DNA of 64,000 nt, taken from NCBI GenBank assembly GCA_024372625.1, contig CP099603.1, positions 372,001 through 436,000 on the forward strand. Direction: 5' to 3'. The stretch's first letter is position 1, and the number at the start of each line of letters is the position of its first letter. Under the pieces are notes generated by a model. That model was not told where the DNA came from, searched no databases, and was given only the letters and a program-made list of their open reading frames with translations. The stretch is from Comamonadaceae bacterium OTU4NAUVB1 (GTDB lineage Bacteria; Pseudomonadota; Gammaproteobacteria; Burkholderiales; Burkholderiaceae_C). Shown here piece by piece: positions 46,273 through 55,504 of the stretch. Both the position numbers and the translations under genes were made by a program.

Positions 46273-48130
46273 GCAGGCCCTGCTCGAGCGCCGCCTCGCC
46301 CGCGCCGACAGCGCGCGCCGGCAGGCCGAACGGCTGCTGGAGGAAAAGAGCCTGGCGCTCTACGAGGAAGGCCAGCGGCGCGAGTCCGCGGTCGTCGCGC
46401 TGCGCGACAGCGAGGAACGCTACCGCCTGCTGGTGCAGCTGTCGCCCGACGCGATCCTGGTCGAGTCGGAAGGCCGGATCGTCTATGCCAATCCGGCCGC
46501 GTGCCGGCTGTTCGCCGCCGACGGTGCCGAGGCGCCGTGGCCGACCGGCCGCGACCTGGTCTCGCTGGCCACCCCGGCCTGCCGTGACGGGGTGCGCGCC
46601 ACCCTCGAGGCCCTGCAAGCCGGCACGGAGGTGGTCGGCAGCGAGGAAGCCGTGCACGCGCTGGACGGGCGCGCCGTCGACGTGGCGGTCACCCGCATCG
46701 CCTTCAGCCACCGGGGCCGGCCCGCGGTGCAGATGATCGCGCGCGACATCTCCCAGCGCCGCCGGCTGGAGAAGCAGCTGCTGGAGCAGGCCACCCACGA
46801 CGCCCTGACCGGCCTGCCCAACCGACTGCTGCTGCGCGAGCGGCTGAGCGCGGAGGTCTTGGCGGCGCGCCGCGACGCCTACCCGGTGTGGGTCGTTTTC
46901 ATCGACCTCGACCGCTTCAAGTTCATCAACGACAGCCTCGGCCACGGCGCCGGCGACCTGGTCCTCAAGCGGGTGGCCGACACCCTGCGCGCGGCCACGA
47001 CGCCGCAGGACACGGTGGCCCGGCTCGGTGGCGACGAGTTCGTGCTGGTGATCCCCGACCGCCGGGGCGACCTCGACATGGCGCGCTTCCTGGACGGGCT
47101 CATGGCCCTGCTGGTGCGCCCGACCGAGGTCGCGGGACGCCGCCTGTCGCTGACCTGCAGCATCGGCGTGGCCGGTTTCCCCGACGACAGCCAGTTGCTG
47201 GAGGACCTGGTGGAGAAGGCCGACATCGCGATGTACTGCGCCAAGCAGCAGGGCCGCAACAACTGGCAGTTCTTCGCCCCCGCCATGCAGGAGGCACTGC
47301 ACGACCGGGTGCACATCGAGGCGGCGCTGCACACGGCGCTCGACCACAACGAGCTGTTCCTGCACTTCCAGCCGCAGCTCTCGGGCGGCGGGGAACAGAT
47401 CCTGGGCGTGGAAGCGCTGCTGCGCTGGCGGCATCCGACGCTGGGCATCGTGATGCCCGACCGCTTCATCCCGCTGGCCGAGGAGAACGGCCTGATCGTC
47501 CCCATCGGCGCGTGGGTGCTCCGGATGGCCTGCCTGCAGTGCCGGGCATGGCAGGAGACCGGTTTCCCGCAGCTTCGCCTGGCCGTCAACCTGTCGCCGC
47601 GCCAGTTCGCCCAGCCCGATTTCGTCGACTACGTCGCCCAGGTGTTGCGCGAGAGCGGCCTGCCGGCGCACTTCCTGACCCTGGAGCTGACCGAGAACCT
47701 GCTGATGGCCGATGTCGAGGCCTCGATCCGCAAACTCGGCGAACTCAAGGCGCTGGGCCTGAAGTTGTCGATCGACGACTTCGGGACGGGCTATTCGGGC
47801 CTGTCCTACCTGAGGCGCTTTCCGGTGGACGAGCTGAAGATCGACCGGTCCTTCGTGCGCGACATGGTGGGCGACGACGAGAGCGCCTCCATCGTGCGGG
47901 CGATCATCTCGCTGGCCCACAACCTCGACCTGCGCGTCATCGCCGAAGGCGTCGAGACGGTCGAGCAGATCGACTACCTCCAGCGCAACGGTTGCGACGA
48001 ACTGCAGGGCTACTACTTCAGCCGCCCGCTGGCCGCGATGGACTGCCGCAGCTACCTCGACGCAGGCGGCGAAGCCGGCCTCCACGCGGCGGACCTGGCC
48101 CGCCAGGCCGTGCTGGCGACGCCGGCGTGA
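46256..48130 (+). CDS. PAS-GGDEF-EAL c-di-GMP enzyme, partner of H-NOX
   Basis: A 624-residue cytoplasmic protein. An N-terminal coiled-coil (about residues 5-55) leads to a PAS domain (about 52-172), a GGDEF domain with intact G-G-D-E-F at 258-262 and an EAL domain with E-A-L at 386-388. The EAL domain also has L-E-L-T-E-N, D-D-F-G-T-G-Y-S, K-I-D-R-S-F-V and A-E-G-V-E-T. The I-site position is T-P-Q-D instead of RxxD, so feedback inhibition is probably lost. Overlap with the H-NOX gene suggests it is the H-NOX-associated cyclic-di-GMP enzyme whose cyclase/phosphodiesterase balance shifts when NO binds. Net direction cannot be read from sequence. Confidence 0.92.
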   Translation: MHPHPEQALLERRLARADSARRQAERLLEEKSLALYEEGQRRESAVVALRDSEERYRLLVQLSPDAILVESEGRIVYANPAACRLFAADGAEAPWPTGRDLVSLATPACRDGVRATLEALQAGTEVVGSEEAVHALDGRAVDVAVTRIAFSHRGRPAVQMIARDISQRRRLEKQLLEQATHDALTGLPNRLLLRERLSAEVLAARRDAYPVWVVFIDLDRFKFINDSLGHGAGDLVLKRVADTLRAATTPQDTVARLGGDEFVLVIPDRRGDLDMARFLDGLMALLVRPTEVAGRRLSLTCSIGVAGFPDDSQLLEDLVEKADIAMYCAKQQGRNNWQFFAPAMQEALHDRVHIEAALHTALDHNELFLHFQPQLSGGGEQILGVEALLRWRHPTLGIVMPDRFIPLAEENGLIVPIGAWVLRMACLQCRAWQETGFPQLRLAVNLSPRQFAQPDFVDYVAQVLRESGLPAHFLTLELTENLLMADVEASIRKLGELKALGLKLSIDDFGTGYSGLSYLRRFPVDELKIDRSFVRDMVGDDESASIVRAIISLAHNLDLRVIAEGVETVEQIDYLQRNGCDELQGYYFSRPLAAMDCRSYLDAGGEAGLHAADLARQAVLATPA

Positions 48131-48170
48131 CGGCCTGGCCCGCGCGATCTGCCGGCGCGGACCGGGGCGG

Positions 48171-49352
48171 TCAGCGCCCTTCGATGCGGAACAGCGTCGT
48201 CGGCAGCGCGGTGCCGCTGGCGGGCTTGAACCAGTTCATGTCCTGGATGCGCGAACTCGTCACGTAGACCGCGCCGTCCGGCCCCTCCGCGAGCGTGTCG
48301 GGCCAGCGCAGCGCCGCGTCCTTGACCCACATTCGCAGCGGCGCCGAGACGCTGTCACGGACCTTCACGGCATCGTCTTCCGGCGCCGTCACGTACATCC
48401 GCCCGTCGCGGCCGATGAGCAGGCCGTCGGCCGGACCGTTCTCGCCCACGCGCGCGACCCGCGCCGCCAGCTGCGTCGGCGGCAGGGCGGCATCGGTCAA
48501 GGCCGCCGTCGGCACGGCGTACAGCGTGCGGCCCTTGATGGCCTGCCAGTACAGCGTGGCGCCGTCGGGCGACAGCGCGATGCCGTCGGCCGCGAACTCG
48601 ACCGCGCGCCCGTCCGTGCGGCGCAGCACCCGGCCGTCCGCCTTGACCAACACGTCCTTCTCCGGCTGGGTGCGCGGATCACCGTCGAGCACGCGACGCG
48701 CGCGCCCCGTCGAGAGGTCCACCACCACCAGCGCGCCCTTGGCACCGGAATCGGTGAGGTAGGCGTGGCGACCGTCGGGGCTGAAGCGCACGTCGTTCAG
48801 GTAGCTGCCCTGCGGCGCGATGCTCTCGTCGAACGGCACCGTCAGCACGGCCCGGTTGGTCGCCAGGTCGATCTTGACCAGCTTGGGGCCCATGGGCACC
48901 AGCGCGCCCTGCGCGGGCGCGGCGGCGTCGAGCACCCAGACGTTGCCCTGGCGGTCGGCGACCACGCTCTGGACGCACACCCAGTGCTCGCGTGGATTCA
49001 GCTCGTCCTTGCGAGCATTGCGCCAGGCATTCCAGCGCTCGTCGGGAAAAGCACGGGTCGAGCCGTCCTTGAGGACCTCGGCCACCGACACCGGCGCGTC
49101 CTCGGTCCAGCGCGGGAAGTTCACGAAGATCCGGCCGTCGCGCGAGACAGTGACGCCGGTCACCTGGTGGTCGAAGCGGGCCACGGTCTGCAGCCGGGTC
49201 CCGGTCGATGCCGTGGGCGGACCCGGCAGCGCCCCAGGGGTCGCGGGCGTCTGGGCACAGGCGGAGAGCAGGAGGGCCGCGGACAGCGCGGCGAGCGGGA
49301 GGGCGAAGCGCATGGCGTGACGACCGGAAGCGGTGGCGGACGAACGACTCAT
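48171..49352 (-). CDS. Exported beta-propeller lipoprotein (major royal jelly/yellow-like)
   Basis: A 393-residue protein with a lipoprotein signal: F-A-L-P-L-A-A-L-S-A-A-L-L-L-S-A-C gives a lipobox Cys. The mature part is a six-bladed propeller of the yellow/MRJP (L-dopachrome tautomerase-related) type. It shows D-G-R-I-F-V-N-F-P-R-W, L-D-A-A-A-P, V-R-F-S-P-D-G-R-H-A-Y-L-T-D-S and P-D-T-L-A-E-G-P-D-G-A-V-Y-V-T-S-S-R-I-Q-D. The ATG at 49352 overlaps the DUF4142 stop (ATGA); ATG 49313 would give a shorter leader and is possible. The ligand or enzymatic activity is unknown. Confidence 0.78.
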   Translation of the reverse strand: MSRSSATASGRHAMRFALPLAALSAALLLSACAQTPATPGALPGPPTASTGTRLQTVARFDHQVTGVTVSRDGRIFVNFPRWTEDAPVSVAEVLKDGSTRAFPDERWNAWRNARKDELNPREHWVCVQSVVADRQGNVWVLDAAAPAQGALVPMGPKLVKIDLATNRAVLTVPFDESIAPQGSYLNDVRFSPDGRHAYLTDSGAKGALVVVDLSTGRARRVLDGDPRTQPEKDVLVKADGRVLRRTDGRAVEFAADGIALSPDGATLYWQAIKGRTLYAVPTAALTDAALPPTQLAARVARVGENGPADGLLIGRDGRMYVTAPEDDAVKVRDSVSAPLRMWVKDAALRWPDTLAEGPDGAVYVTSSRIQDMNWFKPASGTALPTTLFRIEGR

Positions 49353-49915
49353 TTCGCGCTGGCGGCCTGCGCGCCGGGCTGGCCGATCTTCTGGGCCGCC
49401 GCGTGGTGCGCCTTCAGCTTGGGCAGCATCTTGACGGCGAAGGCCTTGACCTTGGGCTGTTCGCCCTTTTCGGCACGCTCCTCGTACATCTTGATGTCGG
49501 TGTCGTGGTGGTCGAACGCGACCACCTTCATGTAGTTCTCGTCGAACTCGGCGGCGTTCATCTTCGACATCTTGTTGAGTTCGGCCTTCTCGCCGTCGGG
49601 CATGTTGCGCGGCAGGCGCAGGGGCAGGGCCTGGGCGATGGCCTTGAGTTCCTCGCTGGCCGCCGTGTGGTCCTTCACCAGCATCGCCGCGTAGCGCTTG
49701 ATCTCGGCGTTCTGCGACTTCTTGGCCGCCATCTTGGAGGCCTCGATCTCGAACAGCCCGCCGCCGGCGGCCTTGAGCATGAATTCGCGATCGTCCTCCG
49801 ACAGGGACTTCGCCTCCAGGGTCTGGGCGTGGACGGCGGTGGTGGTGGCGGCGAAACCGCCGGCGAGGGCGGCGGCGACCAGGAGTGCCGCCAGCCGGGG
49901 ATGCGATGAGGTCAT
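49349..49915 (-). CDS. DUF4142 exported protein
   Basis: A 188-residue protein. It has a signal peptide (L-A-A-L-L-V-A-A-A-L-A-G-G, cleavage near V-H-A-Q) followed by a helical ferritin-like/DUF4142 domain. Typical segments are D-R-E-F-M-L-K-A-A-G-G-G-L-F-E-I-E, A-A-M-L-V-K-D-H-T and V-V-A-F-D-H-H-D-T-D-I-K-M-Y-E-E-R-A. The family is common in envelope-stress or storage contexts without a fixed biochemical role. It is translationally linked (ATGA) with the downstream propeller lipoprotein, which suggests a joint periplasmic function. Confidence 0.85.
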   Translation of the reverse strand: MTSSHPRLAALLVAAALAGGFAATTTAVHAQTLEAKSLSEDDREFMLKAAGGGLFEIEASKMAAKKSQNAEIKRYAAMLVKDHTAASEELKAIAQALPLRLPRNMPDGEKAELNKMSKMNAAEFDENYMKVVAFDHHDTDIKMYEERAEKGEQPKVKAFAVKMLPKLKAHHAAAQKIGQPGAQAASAK

Positions 49916-50089
49916 GGATGTCTTTCTTGGGGGCGTCTGGATGAAGGCATTCCGGAAATCCGGAGTGGATGCCGGGAGGCTCGCGCGGCCGCCCGGCCCC
50001 ACCCGTGAGCCGATCCGCATTCCACCTGTAGGCGTCCGGCCGGCGCCATGACGGCCACGAGCCCACGCGGGGCGGCGCGCCGCCCGGTC

Positions 50090-51208
50090 TCAGTCGCCGG
50101 CGCGGGTGAACCGGTGCAGCGCGCGCACCAGGTCCGACTGCGTCAGGATGCCCACCAGGCGCTGCTCGGCATCGATGACCGGGAGGTGGTGATGGCCGCC
50201 CTCGGAAAACAGCGGCACCAGCTCGGCCACCGGCCGCGACGCGCTGGCCACGCGCACCTGCCGCGTCATGAGCTGCCCCACCGCTTCGGGCTTGCTCGAA
50301 TGCACGGCGCCGTCGCGCCGGATGAGCGCGCGCAGCCGCTCGCCCAGCCCGTCGCGCGCGTCCAGGTCGGCGTGGCGCATGAAATCCCCCACCGTCACGA
50401 TGCCGACCACCCGCCGGGTCCGGTCGATCACCGGCAGCGCCTTGACGCGGTGGCGCCGCATCAGCCCCCACGCCTCGTCCAGGCCGGTGCCGAACTGCAC
50501 GGCGATCGGCTCGCTCGACATGACGTCGGCACAGGTCAGCCGCCCGAAGCTGCGCTCGTACGCGGCGGCCTCGGCGTCGTTGAGCAGGCGCTCGAGGTCG
50601 CCGCGCCCGACGTCCAGCACCTGGTTGTAGCGCGCCAGCGCGGCATCGAGGTCGGCGCCCGAGAAGCGGCTGCCCGAGGCCGCCGCCGACGAGGGCGAGG
50701 CGGCGCCCGCGGGTGCGTGTGGGTAGCGCCGCCCGGTCAGTTCGTTGTAGAGCATGCCCGCGAGCACCAGCAGCAGCGAATCCACCAGCATCGGGAACAC
50801 CGCGAAGCCGAAGCCGACCGGCCCGGTCGCGGCCAGCAGCGCGGTCGCGCCCCCGGGCGGGTGCAGGCAGCGCAGCGTGAACATGACGGCGATCGCCAGC
50901 AGCACCGCCACCGCGCCGGCGACGACCGGGTCGCCGATGAGCCGCGCGCATGCGGCGCCCACGAGCGCGGAGCCGACGTTGCCGCCCACCACCGCCCATG
51001 GCTGGGCCAGGGGACTGCCCGGCACCGCGAACACCAGCACCGCGCTGGCGCCCAGGGGCGCCGCGAGCCACGGCGAACCGGCCTGGACGCTGCCGATGAA
51101 CCAGCGCGCGACCAGCGCCGTCACGAGGATGCCGATGCCCGCGCCGACGAAGGCGCGCCAGCGTTCCCGTGCGTCGACCGGCGAGCGCACCGGCGCGAGG
51201 CGCGCCAT
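50090..51208 (-). CDS. HPP family membrane protein with two CBS domains
   Basis: A 372-residue protein. The N-terminal HPP domain has four membrane helices (about residues 20-40, 48-70, 75-100 and 125-155) and the family motif L-H-P-P-G-G-A. A linker rich in Ala/Ser leads to tandem CBS domains (about 225-285 and 310-370) with V-I-D-R-T-R-R-V-V-G-I-V-T and V-I-D-A-E-Q-R-L-V-G-I-L-T. CBS pairs usually bind adenine nucleotides and gate the attached module. HPP proteins are implicated in nitrite or related anion transport in other organisms; the substrate here is unknown. It is in the same direction as, and 65 bases after, a Bug gene. Confidence 0.85.
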   Translation of the reverse strand: MARLAPVRSPVDARERWRAFVGAGIGILVTALVARWFIGSVQAGSPWLAAPLGASAVLVFAVPGSPLAQPWAVVGGNVGSALVGAACARLIGDPVVAGAVAVLLAIAVMFTLRCLHPPGGATALLAATGPVGFGFAVFPMLVDSLLLVLAGMLYNELTGRRYPHAPAGAASPSSAAASGSRFSGADLDAALARYNQVLDVGRGDLERLLNDAEAAAYERSFGRLTCADVMSSEPIAVQFGTGLDEAWGLMRRHRVKALPVIDRTRRVVGIVTVGDFMRHADLDARDGLGERLRALIRRDGAVHSSKPEAVGQLMTRQVRVASASRPVAELVPLFSEGGHHHLPVIDAEQRLVGILTQSDLVRALHRFTRAGD

Positions 51209-51273
51209 CCACGCGCGCCCGGAGCCGGCCCACGATCGCCCGGCTGCGTCCGGGCGCCGCGTGGGACGCGACC

Positions 51274-52281
51274 TCACTCGGCGCGGATGTCGTTGGCCCG
51301 GACCACCTCGCCCCACAGCTTGAAGTAGTCCTGCGTCAGCTTGGCGAGCTGCTCGGGCGTGCCGCCGCCGGGCTCGTCGCCACGATCGACGATGCCCTTG
51401 GTGATGGTCGGGTCCTTGAGGGCCGTGTTCATGGCCGTGTTGGCCTTCTTGACGATGTCCGCCGGCAGGCCCGGGGGGCCGTACAGGCCGACGAAGGAGA
51501 TCAGCTCGAAGTTCTTGAGCCCGACCTCCGCCGCCGTGGGCACGTCGGGGAACGCCGGCACGCGCTGGGCGCCGGTGACCAGCAGCGGGCGCAGCTTGCC
51601 CGAGGTGATGAACGGCGCCATGACCGAGGCGGCGTCGAACATCGCGCTCACGCGCCCGGCGATCAGGTCGATCGTGGCCGGGCTGCTGCCCTTGTAGGGC
51701 ACGTGGTTCATCTTGGGCTTGCCGATGCGCTCGCGGAACAGCTCCATGCTGGCGTGCGTCAGGCTGCCCGGACCGGCCGAGGCGTAGTCGATGCCGTCCT
51801 TGTTGCTCTTGACCCACTCGACGAACTCCTTGAAGTTCTTCGCCGGCACGGTGGTGGGAACCGCCAGCACCAGCGAGGACTGCAGCAGCAGGCCGATCGG
51901 CGTGAGCTTGAGCGGGTCGGCCATGGCCGTGTTGCGGTAGGTGTGCGGATTGAGCGTGATGTTGCCGTTGCCCACCAGCAGGCGGTAGCCGTCGGGCGGA
52001 GCCTTCATCACGTTGTCGGTGCCGATGTTGCCGCCGGCGCCGGCGCGGTTGTCGATCACCACGCCCTGACCCAGCACGCCCTGCATGCCGGCGGTGACCA
52101 TGCGGCCGGCGAAGTCGGTCTGGCCGCCGGGCGGATAGCCCACCACCAGCGTGACCGCGCGGGTCGGCCAGGTGCCCTGCGCCAGGGCCCCCGTGGGCGC
52201 GACGGCCCCGGTGGCGGCGGCGAGGCCCAGGCCCACCAGCTGGCGCCGGGAGATCGGGAAGGATTCGTTGTGTGCGGGCAT
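51274..52281 (-). CDS. Tripartite tricarboxylate transporter binding protein (Bug/TctC family)
   Basis: A 335-residue periplasmic protein. The signal has I-S-R-R-Q-L-V-G-L-G-L-A-A-A and cleavage near A-L-A-Q-G, possibly Tat. The mature start is W-P-T-R-A-V-T-L-V-V-G-Y-P-P-G-G-Q-T-D, and V-V-I-D-N-R-A-G-A-G-G-N-I-G and H-V-P-Y-K-G-S-S-P-A follow. It is the third Bug protein of the window and likewise lacks TctA/TctB neighbours. The ligand is not predictable. The 184 bases upstream separate it from the large GGDEF-EAL gene. Confidence 0.9.
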   Translation of the reverse strand: MPAHNESFPISRRQLVGLGLAAATGAVAPTGALAQGTWPTRAVTLVVGYPPGGQTDFAGRMVTAGMQGVLGQGVVIDNRAGAGGNIGTDNVMKAPPDGYRLLVGNGNITLNPHTYRNTAMADPLKLTPIGLLLQSSLVLAVPTTVPAKNFKEFVEWVKSNKDGIDYASAGPGSLTHASMELFRERIGKPKMNHVPYKGSSPATIDLIAGRVSAMFDAASVMAPFITSGKLRPLLVTGAQRVPAFPDVPTAAEVGLKNFELISFVGLYGPPGLPADIVKKANTAMNTALKDPTITKGIVDRGDEPGGGTPEQLAKLTQDYFKLWGEVVRANDIRAE

Positions 52282-52465
52282 GAGGATGTGTCTCCGAAGG
52301 AAAGGACGACCGTGTGCGGTCGGGGTCCGGCGGCGCGCGCGCGGCCCGGGCGACGCCCGGGGCGTTCGCGCCGACCCTGGAAAATAACTGAAGCCCGCCG
52401 GGCGCACAACGCGCGTGCTGGTAATCCCCCGCGCCACCACCACCGCCGCCGCCGTCCGGCCCCGC

Positions 52466-55400
52466 TCAGGCCGGTGCGACGTCGCCGACCTCGCGCGCCG
52501 CCGCCAGCATGGCCTCGAAGTCGGCCGGCGGCAGGGGTCTGGAGAACAGGTAGCCCTGGCACAGCAGGCAACCGTTGCGCGCCAGGAAGCGCTGCTGCTC
52601 GACGGTCTCCACACCTTCGGCGATCAGCTCGACGTCGAGGTTGCGCGCCATCCCGATGATGGTCTGCACGATCAGCTCGACCTTCGGGTCGCGCCCGATG
52701 CCGCCGACGAAGAACTTGTCGATCTTCACCTGGTCCAGCGGCAGCTGCGTCATGTAGGACAGCGACGAGTAGCCGGTGCCGAAGTCGTCCATGGAGAAGC
52801 GGATGCCCAGCGCGCGCAGGCTGCGCATCTTGGCGATGGTCGCCTCGACCTGGCTCTGCAGCAGGCTCTCCGTGAGTTCGAGCTTGAGCCGGGTCGGGTC
52901 GGCGCCGGTGTCCTGGAGCACCTGGCGCACCTGCGCCACGAAGTCGTCGCGCCGGAACTGCCGCTCGCTGACGTTGACCGCCAGATCCAGGTGGCGATGG
53001 CGCGGCGTGCGGTCCCAGGCCCGCAGCTGGCGGCAGGCGGTCGCCAGCACCCAGGTGCCCAGCGGCACGATCAGGCCGGTCTCCTCGGCCACCTCGATGA
53101 ACTCGCCCGGCGCCACCAGCCCGCGCCGGGGGTGCCGCCAGCGCACCAGCGCCTCCGCGCCGACCACCGCGCCCGTGTGCGTGACCTGGCTCTGGTAGTG
53201 CAGTTCGAACTGCTCCCGCTCCAGCGCCTCGCGCAACTCGGCCTCCAGCGCGGAGCGGTTGGCGATGGCCGCCTCCATGGCCGGCTCGAAGCAGCGCAGC
53301 GCGTTGCCCCCCGACGTCTTGGCGTAGTACATCGCGATGTCCGCGCGCTTGAGCAGGTCCTCGAGCGAGCGCTCGCGGCGGTCGAACAGCACCACGCCGA
53401 GGCTGCAGGTGCCCCGGTGCGACACCCGGCCCATCAGCAGGTACGGGCCGTCGAGGGAGGCCAGGATGGCGTCGCCGACGGCCTGAGCCCGGCCCTGCGC
53501 CGCGTCGGGGTCGGTGCCCAGGCCCTGCAGCATCACCACGAACTCGTCGCCGCCCAGGCGGGCCACGGTGTCGCGTTCGCCGACGCACGCGCGCACGCGG
53601 TCGGCCACCTGCTTGAGCAGGTCGTCGCCCATGGCGTGTCCCATGGCGTCGTTCAGCAGCTTGAAGTGGTCCAGGTCCAGGAACAGCAGCGCGCCGTGGC
53701 CGTCCTGTTCGACCTCGACCGCGCGCGCCATGCGATCGAGCAGCAGGCGCCGGTTGGGCAGGCCGGTCAGCGCGTCGTAGAAGGCCAGCTGCTCGATGCG
53801 GTGGCGCGCCTGCTCGGCCTGGGTGATGTCGCGCAGGATCACGATGCAGCCGGGACGGCCGTCGCCCTCGGAGGACTTGCGCGACACCGAGATCTCGAAG
53901 AACGCCGTCTCGCCATCGATCTCGCGCCAGAAGCGCCGGCCGCGCGAGGCACCCTGGGCGCCGGCCTCGGCCAGCGCGGACGCGACCTGCGCCGCCGCCT
54001 CGGGCGCGAACAGCTCGTCGATCGATCGCCCCACCGGCCGCGCGTGGGCCACGGCGGGGCGCGTCGCCCCCGGCGCGTGGAAGCGCCGGCAGCGACCGTC
54101 GGGGTCGATCTCCAGCAGCGTGTCGGGCAGCGCGTCGAGCGTGGCCTGCAGCTGCGCCTTGCGCTCGATGATCTCGGCCGTGTGGCGCCGCCGCTCGGTG
54201 ATGTCCTGGTAGATGCAGACCAGGCCGCCGTCGGGCGTGCGGTTCTGGGTCGAGCGGATCACGCGGTCGTCGGGCAGCCGCAGTTCTTGCTCCAGCGACG
54301 CGGCGTCGGCGGGCGGGCCGCGCACGTCGCTGCGATAGACCGAGGTCATCTCCACGAACGGGCGGAACGGCCGTCGCGGGCCGGTGAGCTCGCGCGCCCA
54401 AGGGAACATCGCCAGGAAACGGCGGTTCCACACCAGCAGCCGGTCGTCGGCGTCGAGCAGGACGAAGCCCACCTCCATCGCGCCCAGGGCCTGGTCGAGC
54501 GTCGCCGTCGAGCGCCGCAGCGCCAGGTTGGCCTGCCACTGGCGGCGCAGGCGCAGGTGGGTGAACACCGCCACGGCCAGGGTCAGGCCGATGAAGGCGA
54601 TCGCCAGCGCCGCGATGGCGTCGCGCTCGCGGCGCCAGTCGGCCAGGGCGAACCCCAGCGGGATGCTGGCCGTCACGACGACGTCGCGGTGCAGGGTGTG
54701 GCGTGCCGCCACCAGGGCCGGCAGGCCGCTCAGGCGCGCGGGCGCCGGCGCGGGCGTGCCGGCGCGGGCGACCAGCGCCTCCAGGCGGCGCGCCACGGAC
54801 CGCGTCGCCGGGGACGCCACGGCGTCCCGCGGCTCCCGGCTCAGGTGCGAGGGCAGGTTCGCCACCAGGACGCCGCCCTCGCGCTCGAGCGTCACCTCCA
54901 GCCCGGGGATGTCCGCGCCCTGCACCAGGATGGCGGCCAGCGGCGCGACCTCCAGTTCGGCGACCGCCGCGATCCGCCCCCCGTGGACGCCCGGCAGGAA
55001 GCGCCCGAAATAGAGCACCTGCTGCGAACTCGACCGGCTGATCGCCGGCTCGCTGATGACCAGGGTGGAGATCGGCTCGGCCAGGATGCGCTCGACGAAG
55101 CCGCGCGGCAGGCCGCCGGAGCCGGGTCCGGCGCGCGGGTCGGACGAGGCGAGCACCTCGCCCGTCGCGGAGAACAGCGCGAGGTGACGCACCAGCAGGT
55201 TCTGGCGGACCGCCGCGCCCATCGCGCGGGTGGCGCGCCCGGCCTCGTCGGGCCGCAGCGTCGCGCCGGCGGCCGGGACCATCTCTCCCAGGCTGGCCAG
55301 CAGCACGTCCACGCCCAGCACGTTGCGGTTGAGCGCCGCCTGCGCGCCGCTCGCGAAACGCTCCGCCTGGCGCTGCGCCCCGGCGAGCGCGCGGCCGTGC

Positions 55401-55504
55401 AGGTTCCAGGTGAAGAACGCCGCGCTGACGCCGATCGCCAGCGCGATGCAGCCCGCGATGCCGTAGATGATGGCCGCGTACCGGCGCGACGCCCCGCCGC
55501 TCAC
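52466..55504 (-). CDS. Large membrane sensor PAS-GGDEF-EAL protein
   Basis: A 1012-residue protein. N-terminal membrane helix (about residues 10-32), periplasmic sensor (about 33-300, dCache-like with L-Y-F-G-R-F-L-P-G-V), second helix (about 308-330), two PAS-type domains (about 350-450 and 470-590), then GGDEF with G-G-D-E-F at 651-655 and EAL with E-A-L at 784-786. L-E-L-T-E-S, D-D-F-G-T-G-Y-S-S, K-I-D-K-F-F-V and A-E-G-V-E-T are intact. The I-site position is G-E-R-D, lacking the Arg. The GTG at 55504 overlaps the final TGA of the interrupted binding-protein frame upstream, so sensor and binding protein were probably made together. Confidence 0.9.
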   Translation of the reverse strand: MSGGASRRYAAIIYGIAGCIALAIGVSAAFFTWNLHGRALAGAQRQAERFASGAQAALNRNVLGVDVLLASLGEMVPAAGATLRPDEAGRATRAMGAAVRQNLLVRHLALFSATGEVLASSDPRAGPGSGGLPRGFVERILAEPISTLVISEPAISRSSSQQVLYFGRFLPGVHGGRIAAVAELEVAPLAAILVQGADIPGLEVTLEREGGVLVANLPSHLSREPRDAVASPATRSVARRLEALVARAGTPAPAPARLSGLPALVAARHTLHRDVVVTASIPLGFALADWRRERDAIAALAIAFIGLTLAVAVFTHLRLRRQWQANLALRRSTATLDQALGAMEVGFVLLDADDRLLVWNRRFLAMFPWARELTGPRRPFRPFVEMTSVYRSDVRGPPADAASLEQELRLPDDRVIRSTQNRTPDGGLVCIYQDITERRRHTAEIIERKAQLQATLDALPDTLLEIDPDGRCRRFHAPGATRPAVAHARPVGRSIDELFAPEAAAQVASALAEAGAQGASRGRRFWREIDGETAFFEISVSRKSSEGDGRPGCIVILRDITQAEQARHRIEQLAFYDALTGLPNRRLLLDRMARAVEVEQDGHGALLFLDLDHFKLLNDAMGHAMGDDLLKQVADRVRACVGERDTVARLGGDEFVVMLQGLGTDPDAAQGRAQAVGDAILASLDGPYLLMGRVSHRGTCSLGVVLFDRRERSLEDLLKRADIAMYYAKTSGGNALRCFEPAMEAAIANRSALEAELREALEREQFELHYQSQVTHTGAVVGAEALVRWRHPRRGLVAPGEFIEVAEETGLIVPLGTWVLATACRQLRAWDRTPRHRHLDLAVNVSERQFRRDDFVAQVRQVLQDTGADPTRLKLELTESLLQSQVEATIAKMRSLRALGIRFSMDDFGTGYSSLSYMTQLPLDQVKIDKFFVGGIGRDPKVELIVQTIIGMARNLDVELIAEGVETVEQQRFLARNGCLLCQGYLFSRPLPPADFEAMLAAAREVGDVAPA

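Noticed and set aside
48171..49352. Propeller protein considered as a second SMP-30 lactonase
   Set aside because: The sequence pattern and blade motifs fit the yellow/royal jelly group better, and the N-A-P-N-D metal segment of SMP-30 is absent.
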